A DNA stretch of 64,000 nt from an uncultured Pseudomonadales bacterium (GCA_947494095.1 CANLTI010000007.1:48218-112217), one strand, 5' to 3'; positions 37,087 through 47,405 are shown, counted from the first letter of the stretch. Notes: a model not told the origin generated them from the letters alone. A program made the numbers and translations.

Positions 37087-37599
37087 TAATCAAATTAAAA
37101 AATCAATCTAAAGTATCAATTTCGATATAGCGAATTATGCGCCATATAAACAAAGGGACCAGAATTGCTCACGCCAAAATTCGGTCTTTAGCGCCATTAA
37201 TTGATATGTTACATGCCAGCCACTTAGTTAACAAGACAATAAATAACTCCAAAGCGGGGCTATTAGTGGTAAAAAACAAAGAAACGCTCTTAAAAATAAG
37301 CTGGCGCAAAAAACAATTAAAAAAGTCCATACGCCAAATCTAATGAATAAAACCCATCAACACAAAGGTTTTTTTAATACAAACGTTTTATATTTCAGCC
37401 TTACGGCACAATAGTTGAGCTTACCTCCCTCCTGCACCAACAATTATACTGACGCCAAAAAAAACCCTTTAACGCCTTAATGGCGGCATTAAGGCGCTTA
37501 TCATTGACTCAAAACAAGCTCGCCGCGATTAACAATTGACTTAAGCCTTAGATTTTTTTAAAAAAAAGCAAAAAAAATCACATAGAAGCTAATCAAAAA
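37087..37599. other. Long AT-rich intergenic region with a 10-bp-stem hairpin
   Basis: Over 500 bases without a convincing gene. A 68-codon plus-strand frame (37137-37343) lacks a ribosome binding site and family features. A perfect hairpin, CGCCTTAATG-gcgg-CATTAAGGCG, occupies 37473-37496, with A8 at 37457-37464 on one side; read on the minus strand this gives a T run six bases after the stem, so a weak terminator is possible. The AraC promoter must lie near 37087-37200. Confidence 0.45.
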
Positions 37600-37630
37600 G
37601 CAAAAAAATAGCCCCTTCGTAGGAGCTATT
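37600..37630 (-). terminator. Rho-independent terminator after bcp
   Basis: AATAGCTCCT-ACGA-AGGGGCTATT (one mismatch) followed by T on the minus strand, about 45 bases after the bcp stop. Confidence 0.8.
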
Positions 37631-37674
37631 GAGTGTACACCGAGCAGATTAAACAATTAAAGTGCTATTGCAGC

Positions 37675-38148
37675 CTAGCGTTTACCCTCAGTAATCAGTG
37701 CGAGTACATCATCATGATGCGACTTTGTTTTGACCTTAGGCATAATGTGCGCCAGACACCCCTGCTCGTCGATAATAAAAGTCACACGATGAATGCCCAT
37801 AAATTCGCGCCCCATGAATTTTTTAAGCCCCCACACACCATACTTATCAGCCACCGCATGATCCTCGTCACTCAATAAATCAAAGTTTAGCTCGTGCTTA
37901 TCCTCAAACTTTTTAAGGCGCTCATATGGGTCTGGGCTGACGCCTAGCACCACAACATTGGCCGCCTCGTATTCAGCTTTAGCATCGCGCAAACCACAGG
38001 CCTGGGTTGTGCATCCTGGCGTCATCGCTTTAGGGTAAAAATACAACACGACCGTTTTACCTTTAAGGTCGGCCAACTTGATAAGCTCGCCTTGCTGATT
38101 TTTCAAACTAAAAGCCGGGGCTTTATTACCAATTTTTGGGAATTCCAT
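37675..38148 (-). CDS. bcp: Thioredoxin-dependent thiol peroxidase (peroxiredoxin Q)
   Basis: A 157-aa cytoplasmic peroxiredoxin of the Bcp/PrxQ type. FYPKAMTPGCTTQACGLRD places the peroxidatic cysteine at 46 and the resolving cysteine five residues on at 51, as in E. coli Bcp. Later GVWGLKKFMGREFMGIHRVTFIID is family-typical. It reduces peroxides using thioredoxin. Monocistronic, with its own terminator. Confidence 0.93.
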   Translation of the reverse strand: MEFPKIGNKAPAFSLKNQQGELIKLADLKGKTVVLYFYPKAMTPGCTTQACGLRDAKAEYEAANVVVLGVSPDPYERLKKFEDKHELNFDLLSDEDHAVADKYGVWGLKKFMGREFMGIHRVTFIIDEQGCLAHIMPKVKTKSHHDDVLALITEGKR

Positions 38149-38197
38149 TGCAGCTCCAATATATTGTGGGTCATCACGTTGAACAAATAACAGGTAT

Positions 38198-38225
38198 AAA
38201 AAAACCGCAACTCAGTGCGGTTTTC
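38198..38225 (-). terminator. Rho-independent terminator after mdh
   Basis: AAAACCGCA-CTGAGT-TGCGGTTTTT on the minus strand, 25 bases after the stop codon. Confidence 0.88.
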
Positions 38226-38249
38226 AAAACTCAGCTCAAACACTTACGC

Positions 38250-39233
38250 TTAAGCAGGCAGCAAAGATTTAACCGCGTTGCGCTCTTCTTTTAATTCATC
38301 TTCAGTGGCTTTCATGCGCGCCTTAGAAAAATCATTAACGTCTAAACCTTGCACAATCTGCCAGTCGCCGTCTTTACATGTACAGGGGAAAGAGTAAATC
38401 AAGCCTTCCTCAATACCGTAGCTACCGTCTGAATAAACACCCATGCTCACCCAGTCACCCTCAGGTGTACCTAAGGCCCAGTCACGGATATGGAAGATTG
38501 CCGCATTGGCCGCAGAAGCCGCAGAAGAAGCGCCGCGAGCTTTGATAATCGCTGCACCACGCTGCTGTACTTCAGGAATAAACGTCTCTTCGTACCAAGC
38601 GGTATCGACTTTATCAATCGCTGAATCACTGCCCACAAACGCGGTATGTAAATCAGGGTATTGTGTTGACGAGTGGTTGCCCCAAATCGTCATCTTGGTG
38701 ATGTCGTTAATAGAAGCGCCCACTTTTTGGCCTAATTGGGTCATAGCACGGTTATGATCTAAACGCATCATTGCAGTGAATTGACGCGGGTCAATATCAG
38801 GTGCATTACGCTGTGCAATTAAGGCGTTGGTATTGGCAGGATTACCAACAACCAATACTTTAATGTCACGCGAGGCATGGTCATTAATGGCCTTACCTTG
38901 AACAGAGAAGATAGCCGCATTCGCTTCTAATAGATCTTTACGCTCCATACCTGGGCCACGCGGGCGGGCGCCTACGAGTAAAGCATAGTCAGCATCTTTA
39001 AACGCGACATTGGGGTCATCGGTAGTCACCATGCCCGCTAATAAAGGAAATGCACAATCATCAAGCTCCATGGCAACGCCTTGCAGCGCGCCCAAAGCAG
39101 GCGTGATTTCTAGCATTTGTAGAATAATAGGCTGGTCTTTACCCAGCATCTCGCCAGCAGCAATACGAAATAACAAGGAATAGCTGATTTGACCTGCAGC
39201 GCCGGTGACGGCAACACGAACGGGTGCTTTCAC
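38250..39233 (-). CDS. mdh: Malate dehydrogenase
   Basis: A 327-aa NAD-dependent malate dehydrogenase of the cytosolic-type group. [27 protein letters not shown] is the dinucleotide-binding fold, [18 protein letters not shown] the mobile loop, [19 protein letters not shown] and [17 protein letters not shown] carry substrate and catalytic residues. It interconverts malate and oxaloacetate in the TCA cycle. The GTG at 39233 is chosen because GGAG lies seven bases upstream and the family N-terminus begins there ([11 protein letters not shown]); a longer frame has no support. Confidence 0.94.
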   Translation of the reverse strand: MKAPVRVAVTGAAGQISYSLLFRIAAGEMLGKDQPIILQMLEITPALGALQGVAMELDDCAFPLLAGMVTTDDPNVAFKDADYALLVGARPRGPGMERKDLLEANAAIFSVQGKAINDHASRDIKVLVVGNPANTNALIAQRNAPDIDPRQFTAMMRLDHNRAMTQLGQKVGASINDITKMTIWGNHSSTQYPDLHTAFVGSDSAIDKVDTAWYEETFIPEVQQRGAAIIKARGASSAASAANAAIFHIRDWALGTPEGDWVSMGVYSDGSYGIEEGLIYSFPCTCKDGDWQIVQGLDVNDFSKARMKATEDELKEERNAVKSLLPA

Positions 39234-39445
39234 AATTAATCTCCGTTTGGGATAAAAAACTTCTAAATTCGGCACAGTCAATACAACTGAACAGCCCTTT
39301 AGAAGAGGGATTTTCGGGCAACATTATAGAGCATGCCCTAAAAATGTCATTAGGCGTGACAGCCAGTGTCCAACCTAAGCGCATTTTGGCGTTCATTGTC
39401 ATTAATGAACGTCTTTTATTGCTTACTCTTGGGTTTAACTTGGGC

Positions 39446-40063
39446 TTAACCTTGAATATAGCGCGCGTTTAACGCCTCATAAACATCGGCTTGAAAGGTA
39501 TCACTCGATGCATCAAGCGCAAGCAACACCTCAACCAAGTGCTCGTTATCTTCTCGGCCTGACCATAATTTGCGGTAAGTGCCGTCTTTATAGCCATTAT
39601 CTTGGCGAAAGAAATTCAGCACGTTTTTACCCACGTACTGTACATAGAGCTGCTCAAAACTTAAACCCGCCACCGCCATTACGCGGCAAAAGCCTTCTAC
39701 ATCAAACGTTTTATCGCTCAACACTTTAGCCACAAACGCTTCAAGCGCATCTTTAAAGTCATCAGTATCAGCCTTTTGCGTTTGAATACTCTGGCTTAAC
39801 GATTGCGCAATCGCATTAGCATCATTGTTGTTTTGCAACAAATCGCTAAGACCAAAATGCCAAATATCAACCAACTCCAAAATGACCTGTTCCATATCGG
39901 GTGATTGCTTTTTCCACCACTTCCAGCCGTAATGATCTAGCATTTCGGCGCATTCAACCCAAATAGCGCGGTACCACGGGTAGCCCTCGGCACGCCAGTG
40001 GGCCGTTACTCGTGCGTTCATGGCATCTTGCATTTCTAACATCTTTAAGAGTTGCTGCTGCAT
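39446..40063 (-). CDS. Dimeric dUTP diphosphatase (dUTPase-like)
   Basis: A 205-aa all-alpha NTP pyrophosphatase of the dimeric dUTPase family (PF08761-like, MazG superfamily). AIWVECAEMLDHYGWKWWKKQ and ILELVDIWHFGLSDLL supply the E-x-x-(E/D) and E-x-x-D metal-binding helices, and LNFFRQDNGYKDGTYRKLWSGREDN the C-terminal signature. It should hydrolyse dUTP to dUMP, preventing uracil incorporation. The type is common in phages and some marine gammaproteobacteria. It is 19 bases downstream of the histidine kinase gene, possibly co-transcribed, without obvious functional link. Confidence 0.82.
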   Translation of the reverse strand: MQQQLLKMLEMQDAMNARVTAHWRAEGYPWYRAIWVECAEMLDHYGWKWWKKQSPDMEQVILELVDIWHFGLSDLLQNNNDANAIAQSLSQSIQTQKADTDDFKDALEAFVAKVLSDKTFDVEGFCRVMAVAGLSFEQLYVQYVGKNVLNFFRQDNGYKDGTYRKLWSGREDNEHLVEVLLALDASSDTFQADVYEALNARYIQG

Positions 40064-40081
40064 ACTTATCTCACTTAAACA

Positions 40082-42235
40082 TTATCGTGTTATTGGCAAA
40101 AGTATCTCAAAGGTCACCTTTGCCAAAATATTACTCTCATGAGGCAGGCCATTATGACTGTCATCATGATAAGGCTCACTCAAAGCGCGGATACTGCCCT
40201 GATGGAACGCACAAATCAAGCGAGCAACATACAAACCCAACCCTAAATGCAATGGCTTAGCTGTCTCGCTCTTACTGTGCCGCTCACGCTCGCGTGTACT
40301 TGGCGTCGGGGCTCTCACCGATACCATTGAGTCAAAAACCTGCTGCTCCATACCCTTTGGCAACGCCGGCCCAACATTACAGATCGATACCCGAATACAC
40401 TCACACCCTTGGCGCGTATCAAATACCCGAGCGCACTCAAAATGAATAGGCGTATTATGGGCGGCAAATTGGCAGGCGTTTTCAATTAACTTATCAAACA
40501 TTTGCACCAAGAGTTCAGGCGCCCCCTCAAAGAGCCAAGGCTCCGAGTGCTCAGCGGTCACCTCATCATAGCGCTTAATCACAATAACTTGCGGGGCATA
40601 CACCCCTTGGTAAGCTGCCACAATATCACCAAGCAACGCACGCAGATCAAAACGTTCACGCTCCACCGTACTCAAACTTTGCTCTAACGCATTCGCGGCA
40701 CTCATCGCATTTAACGTACGCGATAATCGCTTAGCGCCCTCACCGGCTCGCTTGACATATTTAGCCTGGTTTTGATCGAGCCCCTGCGCATCGAGATTAT
40801 CCAGTGAGCTTTGAATGACGGCTATTGGCGTTCTTAATTCGTGTGATAGTTTGCCAGCCAAGTTGCGTAAATACGCTTGCTGGCGGCTCAAACGCATCAG
40901 CAACACCGACAAGCTCCGTGACAACTGGCCAATTTCATCGGGGCTTTTACTGGCTTTAAAATTTTGTGCGATCAACTGCGCACTCAACTCGCCTTGCTCC
41001 CCGAGCGTACGCTGAGCGCTAGAGGCCAAACGCCGAATACGCCAAGAGTGCAAGCTAGCAAAGCCCACCAGCACCAGCACAACAACCACAGCAAACGCTA
41101 TGCATAATAAAACAAATTCACTGTACACCTCGGCCAGCATGGCATCAAAGCGCGACTCCTGCCTATCCATCACTAGCCAACCCATAGGCTGGGCGTGAGC
41201 ATTTGTAGGGGCCGTAAATATAGGGACGGTAACACGCGCCACAGGGGCAATGCGATTAAACAACCACTGCTGCCGCTCGACTGTGCCCTCGGCCAGCGGC
41301 ACACTGGGCTTTTGGTAATGCTGCGCAGGCTTGTTAAAAAAATAGAGATACCAGCGCATCAACCAAGAATGCCCGACACCTAACGTAGGCAAGCCATAGC
41401 CTAGCGCCAAGGCACCCACCTCCACCAAAGGATAGCCTCGCGCATCAAACACCATTAAACGCTGCTCTGGGCCCAGCAAAGGGGCGATGCTATCAGCGTA
41501 TGATGACTCATAAAAAGCCCAATACATAGGCTGGTTATTAACCGAAGCAAAGAGCGAATAACCCAACTGTGCACTCGCAAACGCCAAAGAAAAGGGCTTG
41601 TTTTTGAGCCTTGCAGGCAGGCGCCACTCAATGGCAATAGCCTCGCTATTATTGTCTATTCGCCAAAAAGCCTCTGATGCATAATCGCGCTGCCAGCGGC
41701 CTTGCCCAGCCGTTTTACGCTGTACAAACCCACCACCGGAGCGCGCCGCCTGTAGTTTAAACTGCTCATCATCAAAGCGTAAAATAACAGCATCGCTAAC
41801 GGCTTGCGGCTGATAAAGCACGGGGGTCAAACCGGTTAACCTAAAGGCCAAATACAGCGTATCGTCGGCGCCCTTTGCGCTCAGCCATTGCGCTTGAATA
41901 CTGGTGGGCAACGCCATAAAACGCCGCGCCTGGCACACGCTTAACACACAGCGGCCATTAAACGCTGGCCATTCAGTCAAATAACCATCGACCAGCACAT
42001 CCGCCACTACTGGGGCCGCAAAAGTCGCAGGTACCGACAGGTTGCGCGCTTGCAAACGCTGCGTTAAAGCTTGGTTTTGCAGCAACAGCCTACGGGTGTT
42101 CTCGGTCAGCTCTTGCAAGTTGACTAAGCGCATTTGGCGCAATGTACTATCGACTTGTGCCATATAACGCAGCGCCAACCAAGGCAGCACTAAAGTTAAT
42201 AAGCCCAATAAAAAGAGTTGGCGTTTAAGACTCAT
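40082..42235 (-). CDS. Sensor histidine kinase, marine dedicated-sortase type
   Basis: A 717-aa inner-membrane kinase. TM1 is at about 6-22 and TM2 at about 373-396; the ~350-residue periplasmic region contains a carbohydrate-binding-like segment (VVADVLVDGYLTEWPAF ... DDTLYLAFRLTG). HAMP follows, then HisKA with the phosphorylated H465 in KLSHELRTPIAVIQSS, then HATPase with N-box KLIENACQFA and G-box LGLGLYVARLIC. As I recall the family, this architecture matches the kinase that accompanies proteobacterial dedicated sortase systems. Overlaps the response regulator by four bases. No sortase or sortase substrate is in this window. A generic envelope-sensing kinase is the alternative. Confidence 0.8.
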   Translation of the reverse strand: MSLKRQLFLLGLLTLVLPWLALRYMAQVDSTLRQMRLVNLQELTENTRRLLLQNQALTQRLQARNLSVPATFAAPVVADVLVDGYLTEWPAFNGRCVLSVCQARRFMALPTSIQAQWLSAKGADDTLYLAFRLTGLTPVLYQPQAVSDAVILRFDDEQFKLQAARSGGGFVQRKTAGQGRWQRDYASEAFWRIDNNSEAIAIEWRLPARLKNKPFSLAFASAQLGYSLFASVNNQPMYWAFYESSYADSIAPLLGPEQRLMVFDARGYPLVEVGALALGYGLPTLGVGHSWLMRWYLYFFNKPAQHYQKPSVPLAEGTVERQQWLFNRIAPVARVTVPIFTAPTNAHAQPMGWLVMDRQESRFDAMLAEVYSEFVLLCIAFAVVVVLVLVGFASLHSWRIRRLASSAQRTLGEQGELSAQLIAQNFKASKSPDEIGQLSRSLSVLLMRLSRQQAYLRNLAGKLSHELRTPIAVIQSSLDNLDAQGLDQNQAKYVKRAGEGAKRLSRTLNAMSAANALEQSLSTVERERFDLRALLGDIVAAYQGVYAPQVIVIKRYDEVTAEHSEPWLFEGAPELLVQMFDKLIENACQFAAHNTPIHFECARVFDTRQGCECIRVSICNVGPALPKGMEQQVFDSMVSVRAPTPSTRERERHSKSETAKPLHLGLGLYVARLICAFHQGSIRALSEPYHDDSHNGLPHESNILAKVTFEILLPITR

Positions 42236-42930
42236 GAATGACTAGGCAACCAACGATACCCCATGCCATAAGCCGTTTGAATAGCATCAAACGCACCATC
42301 AGCCGCTTTAAACTTTTTGCGAATACGCTTGATATGCGAGGTAATGGTATTGTCATCAAGCACCACATTGGCCGCATCCATGAGTTGCTGGCGATTTTTA
42401 ACATGGCCAGGCCTAGAGGCCAGCGCCAAAACAATCCAGTATTCGGTAATGGTTAACTCAATGGGGTGCAGCGCCCAATTGACGCGCAATGTTTGCGTAT
42501 CTATCTGCAAAGGGCCGCACGCAACCAGCTCGCTTTTTTGTTGCGGCGCGCTCAGCGCATCAACCCGTCGGAACAACGCTGTAATTCGCGCCAGCATATG
42601 CACTTGGCTAATATCTTTTGTTAAATAATCATCGGCGCCTAAACGCAAACCCAAAACGCGATCTAACTCGGTGTCTCGTGCCGTTAAAAAAATAATGGGG
42701 AGTATGGGCGCTTTAACACGCAGATCGCGGCATAAATCAAAGCCACCCTCAGCTTCATCACCCAAACCCACATCAATAATCGCTAAATCGGGTAGGCGTA
42801 CAGCAAACGCCTTCATCGCCTCAGGGCGAGAGCAATAATGGCTCACCTCATAACCGTGGCGAGCCAAGGCATCACAATAATTTTGCGCTATCGCAATTTC
42901 ATCTTCGACAATAGCAATACGTTTAGGCAT
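42232..42930 (-). CDS. OmpR-type response regulator paired with the histidine kinase
   Basis: A 232-aa regulator. Receiver domain (1-120) with acidic pocket VEDE, phospho-acceptor D53 in LAIIDVGLGDEAEGGFDLCRDL, LTARD and the conserved lysine in LTKDIS; winged-helix DNA-binding domain (about 140-230) with ITEYWIVLALASRPGHVKNRQQLMDA and TITSHIKRIRKKF. The DVGLGDEAEGGFDLCR stretch and DDYLTKDIS fit the response-regulator family associated with dedicated proteobacterial sortases. Its stop overlaps the kinase start (ATGA). Targets are unknown. Confidence 0.85.
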   Translation of the reverse strand: MPKRIAIVEDEIAIAQNYCDALARHGYEVSHYCSRPEAMKAFAVRLPDLAIIDVGLGDEAEGGFDLCRDLRVKAPILPIIFLTARDTELDRVLGLRLGADDYLTKDISQVHMLARITALFRRVDALSAPQQKSELVACGPLQIDTQTLRVNWALHPIELTITEYWIVLALASRPGHVKNRQQLMDAANVVLDDNTITSHIKRIRKKFKAADGAFDAIQTAYGMGYRWLPSHS

Positions 42931-42974
42931 AAAAACTCTGTATTTATATTTGAGGGCGACACAATATAATGGCT

Positions 42975-43019
42975 GTCGTTATTGTATTAGTTGTTCTTGT
43001 ATTAATCGTTCTTGTATTA
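42975..43019. repeat. Three tandem 15-bp repeats upstream of the response regulator
   Basis: Units GTCGTTATTGTATTA, GTTGTTCTTGTATTA and ATCGTTCTTGTATTA lie head to tail, 45-89 bases upstream of the regulator's start codon. Regular spacing in a promoter region suggests binding sites, possibly for autoregulation, or slippage-generated DNA. Confidence 0.6.
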
Positions 43020-43033
43020 AAAGCTAAATACGC

Positions 43034-43070
43034 AAAAGCTAGCAACGAGATACCCTCGGTGCTAGCTTTT
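43034..43070 (-). terminator. Rho-independent terminator or hairpin downstream of pgk
   Basis: AAAAGCTAGCA pairs perfectly with TGCTAGCTTTT, with an inner CGAG/CTCG stem. It lies 43-79 bases below the pgk stop and at the 5' side of the response-regulator transcript start region. The T end is short but the stem is strong. Confidence 0.65.
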
Positions 43071-43112
43071 CAAGGCTCTGATGAAAGAGCTAATTTACAG
43101 TACTGTACACAC

Positions 43113-44285
43113 TTAGTGAGCGCGTGACTCTAGCACTTGAACCGCCGGTAATTTTTTACCTTCAACGTACTCTAAAAACGCACCCCCGCCAGTTGAAATA
43201 TAAGAAATGCTATCGGCTAAACCAAACTTATCAATGGCCGCTAACGTATCGCCACCGCCAGCAATAGAGAACGCTGCGCTTTGAGCAATCGCACGTGCCA
43301 CCACTTCAGTACCTTTAGCAAAAGCATCAAATTCAAACACGCCACAAGGGCCATTCCAAATAACCGTCTTGGCATTTTTGATAATTTCAGCAACGCGCTC
43401 AGCGGTCACAGGGCCGTAGTCGATAATTTCTTCGTCCGCTTGCACATCTGTTGCATTACGCACTTCGACTTTAGAATCGTGCTTCCAATCACTAAAACCG
43501 TCTTTGGTTGTGCGTACATCGGTGGCATAAATCACCTCTGTTTGTTCGCACAAGCGCTGCGCTTCGGGAATAAGATCTTTTTCGTAGAGCGAGTTACCCA
43601 CTTCATTACCTGCTGCGGCAACAAACGTATTCGAAATACCGCCGCCAACCACTAAGGTGTCGGCCACTTTCGATAAGGCATCGAGCACGGTAAGCTTGGT
43701 TGATACTTTAGAGCCACCCACAATCGCCACAACAGGTCGCGCAGGGTTGGCCATTGATTTTTCTAATGCGTTGAGCTCGGCGGACAACAAAGGGCCTGCG
43801 CAAGCAATAGGTGCAAAACGCGCAACACCATGCGTCGACGCTTGTGCACGATGCGCCGTACCAAAGGCATCCATAACATAAATATCGCACAAATTAGCAT
43901 AGGCTTTTGACAAGCCTTCATCGTCATTTTGCTCGCCTAAATTAAAGCGCACATTCTCTAATAAAATGAGCTGTCCTTCGGCGACAGTCACGCCACTTTT
44001 CCAATCGCGAACAACCGGTACTTTTTGCCCTAACAACTTTCCTAAGTGCGCAGCAACAGGCTTAAGCGAGTAACGCTCTTCGTATTCGCCTTCTGTTGGG
44101 CGGCCTAAGTGGCTCATGACAATCACTTTGGCGCCGGCATCCAATGCTAGTTTAATAGAGGGCAATGCCGCACGGATACGCGCATCAGAGGTGATTTCAC
44201 CATCCATCAATGGCACATTTAAGTCTTCACGAATTAAAATGCGCTTACCTTTGAGGTCCAGATTAGCCATTAATTTGATAGTCAT
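43113..44285 (-). CDS. pgk: Phosphoglycerate kinase
   Basis: A 390-aa glycolytic enzyme converting 1,3-bisphosphoglycerate and ADP to 3-phosphoglycerate and [66 protein letters not shown] and the C-terminal [14 protein letters not shown] are family motifs. The ATG at 44285 has GGGAG seven bases upstream; a longer frame from 44318 has no such site. It is downstream of tkt on the same strand, but a terminator lies between them. Its product 3-phosphoglycerate is the acceptor of the GpgS reaction. Confidence 0.95.
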   Translation of the reverse strand: MTIKLMANLDLKGKRILIREDLNVPLMDGEITSDARIRAALPSIKLALDAGAKVIVMSHLGRPTEGEYEERYSLKPVAAHLGKLLGQKVPVVRDWKSGVTVAEGQLILLENVRFNLGEQNDDEGLSKAYANLCDIYVMDAFGTAHRAQASTHGVARFAPIACAGPLLSAELNALEKSMANPARPVVAIVGGSKVSTKLTVLDALSKVADTLVVGGGISNTFVAAAGNEVGNSLYEKDLIPEAQRLCEQTEVIYATDVRTTKDGFSDWKHDSKVEVRNATDVQADEEIIDYGPVTAERVAEIIKNAKTVIWNGPCGVFEFDAFAKGTEVVARAIAQSAAFSIAGGGDTLAAIDKFGLADSISYISTGGGAFLEYVEGKKLPAVQVLESRAH

Positions 44286-44503
44286 AAGAATTCTCCCAAA
44301 AACCGGCAATGCCGGCAAAAATTAAAGTCACTGCAACACACAATATCACTTAACACATATTACTAAAATACAGAACAGATGAGGCTTTTAACAGCGCAAT
44401 AAAGGCACGCTAGCAGCTCAAAAAGGCTTAATCGCAGTCCCTTAACGCCTAAGATAACGCTTAGAGTATACAAACAGGGGGCGAAAATGAAATGTCGTCG
44501 AAT

Positions 44504-44530
44504 AAAAAGGCGCCCTAAGGCGCCTGTTTA
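44504..44530 (-). terminator. Rho-independent terminator after tkt
   Basis: AGGCGCC-TTAG-GGCGCCT followed by T on the minus strand, starting seven bases after the tkt stop. Confidence 0.85.
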
Positions 44531-44536
44531 TTTTAC

Positions 44537-46537
44537 TTAATCTAACAGTTCGAGTGTTGTGCTCACAACATTTTCGACGGTAAAGCCAAAATGCTCAAGC
44601 AATACATTGCCTGGCGCAGACTCACCAAAAGTGCTCATACCTACAACAGCACCTTCTAGACCCACATATTTTGCCCAGTAATCAACATGCGCAGCTTCGA
44701 TAGCCACACGCGCAGTGACCTCAATGGGCAATACGGCTTGTTTGTATTGCGCATCTTGGGCGTCAAAAATATTAGTACACGGCATAGAGACAACGCGTAC
44801 TTTTTTGCCTTGCGCGGTTAATTCGGCCGCCGACTTCATAGCCAAGCCCACTTCCGAACCGGTAGAGATCAAAATGGCATCGGGCGTACCTTCGCAATCG
44901 CTAAGAATATAGCCGCCTTTAGCCACGTTAGCTAACTGCTCATCGCTACGCGCTTGGGCAGGTAAACCTTGACGGCTAAAAATAAGTGCTGAAGGGCCTG
45001 TTTGATACTGAATAGCCGTCTTCCAAGCCACGGCGGTTTCAGCAGCATCACATGGGCGCCAAGTTTGTAAATTGGGCGTCATGCGCAAGTTAGCGACCTG
45101 CTCGATAGGTTGATGAGTGGGGCCATCTTCGCCTTGACCGATAGAGTCATGGGTGTATACAAAAATGTTTTGCGCGCCCATTAATGACGACATGCGCACT
45201 GCGTTACGGGCGTATTCCATAAACATTAAGAAGGTAGCACCGTAGTTAATAAAACCACCGTGTAACGAAATACCGTTCATTAATGCGCTCATACCAAACT
45301 CACGCACGCCGTAAAACAAGTAGTTACCGCTAGCATCTTCTTTGGTGATGCCTTTAGAGCCACTCCACAGTGTAAGGTTAGATCCGGCCAAATCAGCAGA
45401 ACCGCCTAACAACTCAGGTAGCATAGCGCCAAAGGCACCAATAGAGTTTTGCGAAGCTTTACGGCTGGCGATGCTCTCGCCTTTTTCTTGGCTTTCTTTA
45501 ACCCAAGCGGTGGCTTTTTCTTCGAAGTCAGCCGGTAAATCGCCTTTAATAACACGACGCTCATACTCGGCAGCTAACTCTGGGTAAGCCGCTTGATACG
45601 CGGCAAATTTTTCATTCCAAACACTTTCAGCCGTTTTACCGGCTTCTTTGCAGTCCCAACCAGCGTAAACGTCAGCAGGAATTTCAAAAGGCGCATGTGG
45701 CCAGTTAAGGAATTCACGTGCTGCTGCAATTTCTTCGTCACCTAATGGTGCGCCGTGGCAGTCGTGGCTGCCAGACTTATTAGGTGAGCCAAAACCAATA
45801 ATGGTTTTAGTACAAATTAGAGTTGGCTTATCTGTTTCAGCTTTTGCAGCGGCAATCGCGGCGGCAATTGCTTCGGGGTCATGACCGTCAACAGCAGGAA
45901 TAACATGCCAGCCGTAAGCTTCAAAACGCGCCGGTGTATTATCAGTAAACCAGCCTTCAACATGGCCATCAATAGAAATGCCATTGTCATCCCAAAAGGC
46001 CACTAATTTGCCTAAACCCAACGTACCCGCTAAAGAGCAAGCCTCATGCGAGATGCCTTCCATTAAACAACCATCACCCATAAAAGCATAGGTGTGATGG
46101 TCAACAACCTCGTGACCTTCGCGGTTAAACTGCGCGGCCAAAGTCTTCTCGGCAATGGCCATACCAACGGCGTTAGCAATGCCTTGGCCCAATGGGCCGG
46201 TGGTGGTCTCTACGCCTACGGTATAACCGTATTCAGGGTGGCCTGGGGTTTTTGAATGCAACTGACGGAACTGCTTAAGTTCTTCAATCGGCAAATCGTA
46301 ACCGGTCAAATGCAATAAAGAGTAAATCAACATGGAGCCATGGCCGTTTGATAAAACAAAACGATCTCGATCAGTCCAAGAAGGATTGGTAGGGCTATGC
46401 TTTAGAAAGTCACACCATAAAACTTGTGCTATATCGGCCATGCCCATTGGCGCACCGGGATGGCCACTTTTAGCTTTTTGGACAGCATCCATGCTTAAAG
46501 CACGGATAGCATTGGCGAGGTCTTTTTTAGATGGCAT
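44537..46537 (-). CDS. tkt: Transketolase
   Basis: A 666-aa thiamine-diphosphate enzyme of the pentose phosphate pathway. [28 protein letters not shown], the ThDP-binding [32 protein letters not shown] and the pyrimidine-domain [21 protein letters not shown] are all present, with a normal length. AGGAG lies six bases before the ATG. Downstream is pgk; the epd/gap gene often found between these two in relatives is not here. Confidence 0.96.
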   Translation of the reverse strand: MPSKKDLANAIRALSMDAVQKAKSGHPGAPMGMADIAQVLWCDFLKHSPTNPSWTDRDRFVLSNGHGSMLIYSLLHLTGYDLPIEELKQFRQLHSKTPGHPEYGYTVGVETTTGPLGQGIANAVGMAIAEKTLAAQFNREGHEVVDHHTYAFMGDGCLMEGISHEACSLAGTLGLGKLVAFWDDNGISIDGHVEGWFTDNTPARFEAYGWHVIPAVDGHDPEAIAAAIAAAKAETDKPTLICTKTIIGFGSPNKSGSHDCHGAPLGDEEIAAAREFLNWPHAPFEIPADVYAGWDCKEAGKTAESVWNEKFAAYQAAYPELAAEYERRVIKGDLPADFEEKATAWVKESQEKGESIASRKASQNSIGAFGAMLPELLGGSADLAGSNLTLWSGSKGITKEDASGNYLFYGVREFGMSALMNGISLHGGFINYGATFLMFMEYARNAVRMSSLMGAQNIFVYTHDSIGQGEDGPTHQPIEQVANLRMTPNLQTWRPCDAAETAVAWKTAIQYQTGPSALIFSRQGLPAQARSDEQLANVAKGGYILSDCEGTPDAILISTGSEVGLAMKSAAELTAQGKKVRVVSMPCTNIFDAQDAQYKQAVLPIEVTARVAIEAAHVDYWAKYVGLEGAVVGMSTFGESAPGNVLLEHFGFTVENVVSTTLELLD

Positions 46538-46577
46538 TAAACGCTCCTAAATAGTTGTTTGATGTTTAACCGAGCAA

Positions 46578-47354
46578 TTACGGCGCAGCCGCACCGCTCA
46601 TCTGCATAAGCTGTCGATTCACCTGTAAACGAAAAGCATCAATCGCTTGTATAGCCTCTTCATTACTAGTCACTCGACGGTTTAGATCGGATTTTAGGGC
46701 CTCTATATCGGCCACCAGTGTTTGGCTTTTACTTAAAGCGCCTTGCTGTGACTCTTGCACTTCGGCCAATACCGCTAACTCACCTTGCAGCGCCGACAAA
46801 GAGGCCTGCAATGCTGTGTTATTTTTTTGCTGAGCCGCATTTAAGCTAGCCACTGATTTTTTCACGGCTGCGACTTGCGCTTTATTTTGCGCAATATTTT
46901 TGCGGTTGCGGTCATGCGCCACACCCCACAATTTACGTATTTCAGCGCTATTTTCTTTGCTGTTTGCATCCAGTGTTTTGACGCCTGCGGCAAGCCCTGC
47001 CAAGCTTTGCGATGACTCATCGCCGGTCGCAGTCAATTGCTGCTCTAGCTGTACAATGCGTACATTGGCACTTTGTAATTCGGTCAATAACGCTTCACTT
47101 GTGCGCACTTGAGCCGATAACTGCCAAAATAATAGTCCCGAAATCCCCAAAGCCACCAGCGAAGCCACTAAGGCTAAAGGCGCTAAAGGTGACTTTACCT
47201 CAACCACACGCTGACTCACGGGTGCAGGTCGCTTTGCCGTTGATTTGGACGAAGTATTGCGATGATGGGCTGAGCCTGTATTCACTTTAGGCTCGTCTAA
47301 AACGGCCGAATCGGCCAGAGGGCTAGATAATGTAGGTTCACGACGTTCGGCCAT
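46578..47354 (-). CDS. Membrane-anchored coiled-coil protein, function unknown
   Basis: A 258-aa protein with a ~60-residue polar, Ser/Lys/Pro-rich cytoplasmic N-terminus, one membrane helix (about residues 58-80, LAPLALVASLVALGISGLLFWQL), then a periplasmic region that is almost entirely coiled coil (heptad-rich LEQQLTATGDESSQSLAGLAAGVKTL ... VEAL/IDAF repeats). A short conserved-looking motif IRKLWGVAHDRNRKNIAQNK sits in the middle. I do not recognise the family. It is between tkt and sodB on the same strand, with a sodB terminator upstream, so it has its own promoter. Confidence 0.7.
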   Translation of the reverse strand: MAERREPTLSSPLADSAVLDEPKVNTGSAHHRNTSSKSTAKRPAPVSQRVVEVKSPLAPLALVASLVALGISGLLFWQLSAQVRTSEALLTELQSANVRIVQLEQQLTATGDESSQSLAGLAAGVKTLDANSKENSAEIRKLWGVAHDRNRKNIAQNKAQVAAVKKSVASLNAAQQKNNTALQASLSALQGELAVLAEVQESQQGALSKSQTLVADIEALKSDLNRRVTSNEEAIQAIDAFRLQVNRQLMQMSGAAAP

Positions 47355-47405
47355 AAGCTCTCAGAGTCCTTGGTACTATAAGACGGATAATGACACTCAG
47401 TATAC

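Noticed and set aside
37137..37343. 68-codon Lys-rich plus-strand frame
   Set aside because: No Shine-Dalgarno sequence; composition follows the AT-rich DNA; nothing recognisable.
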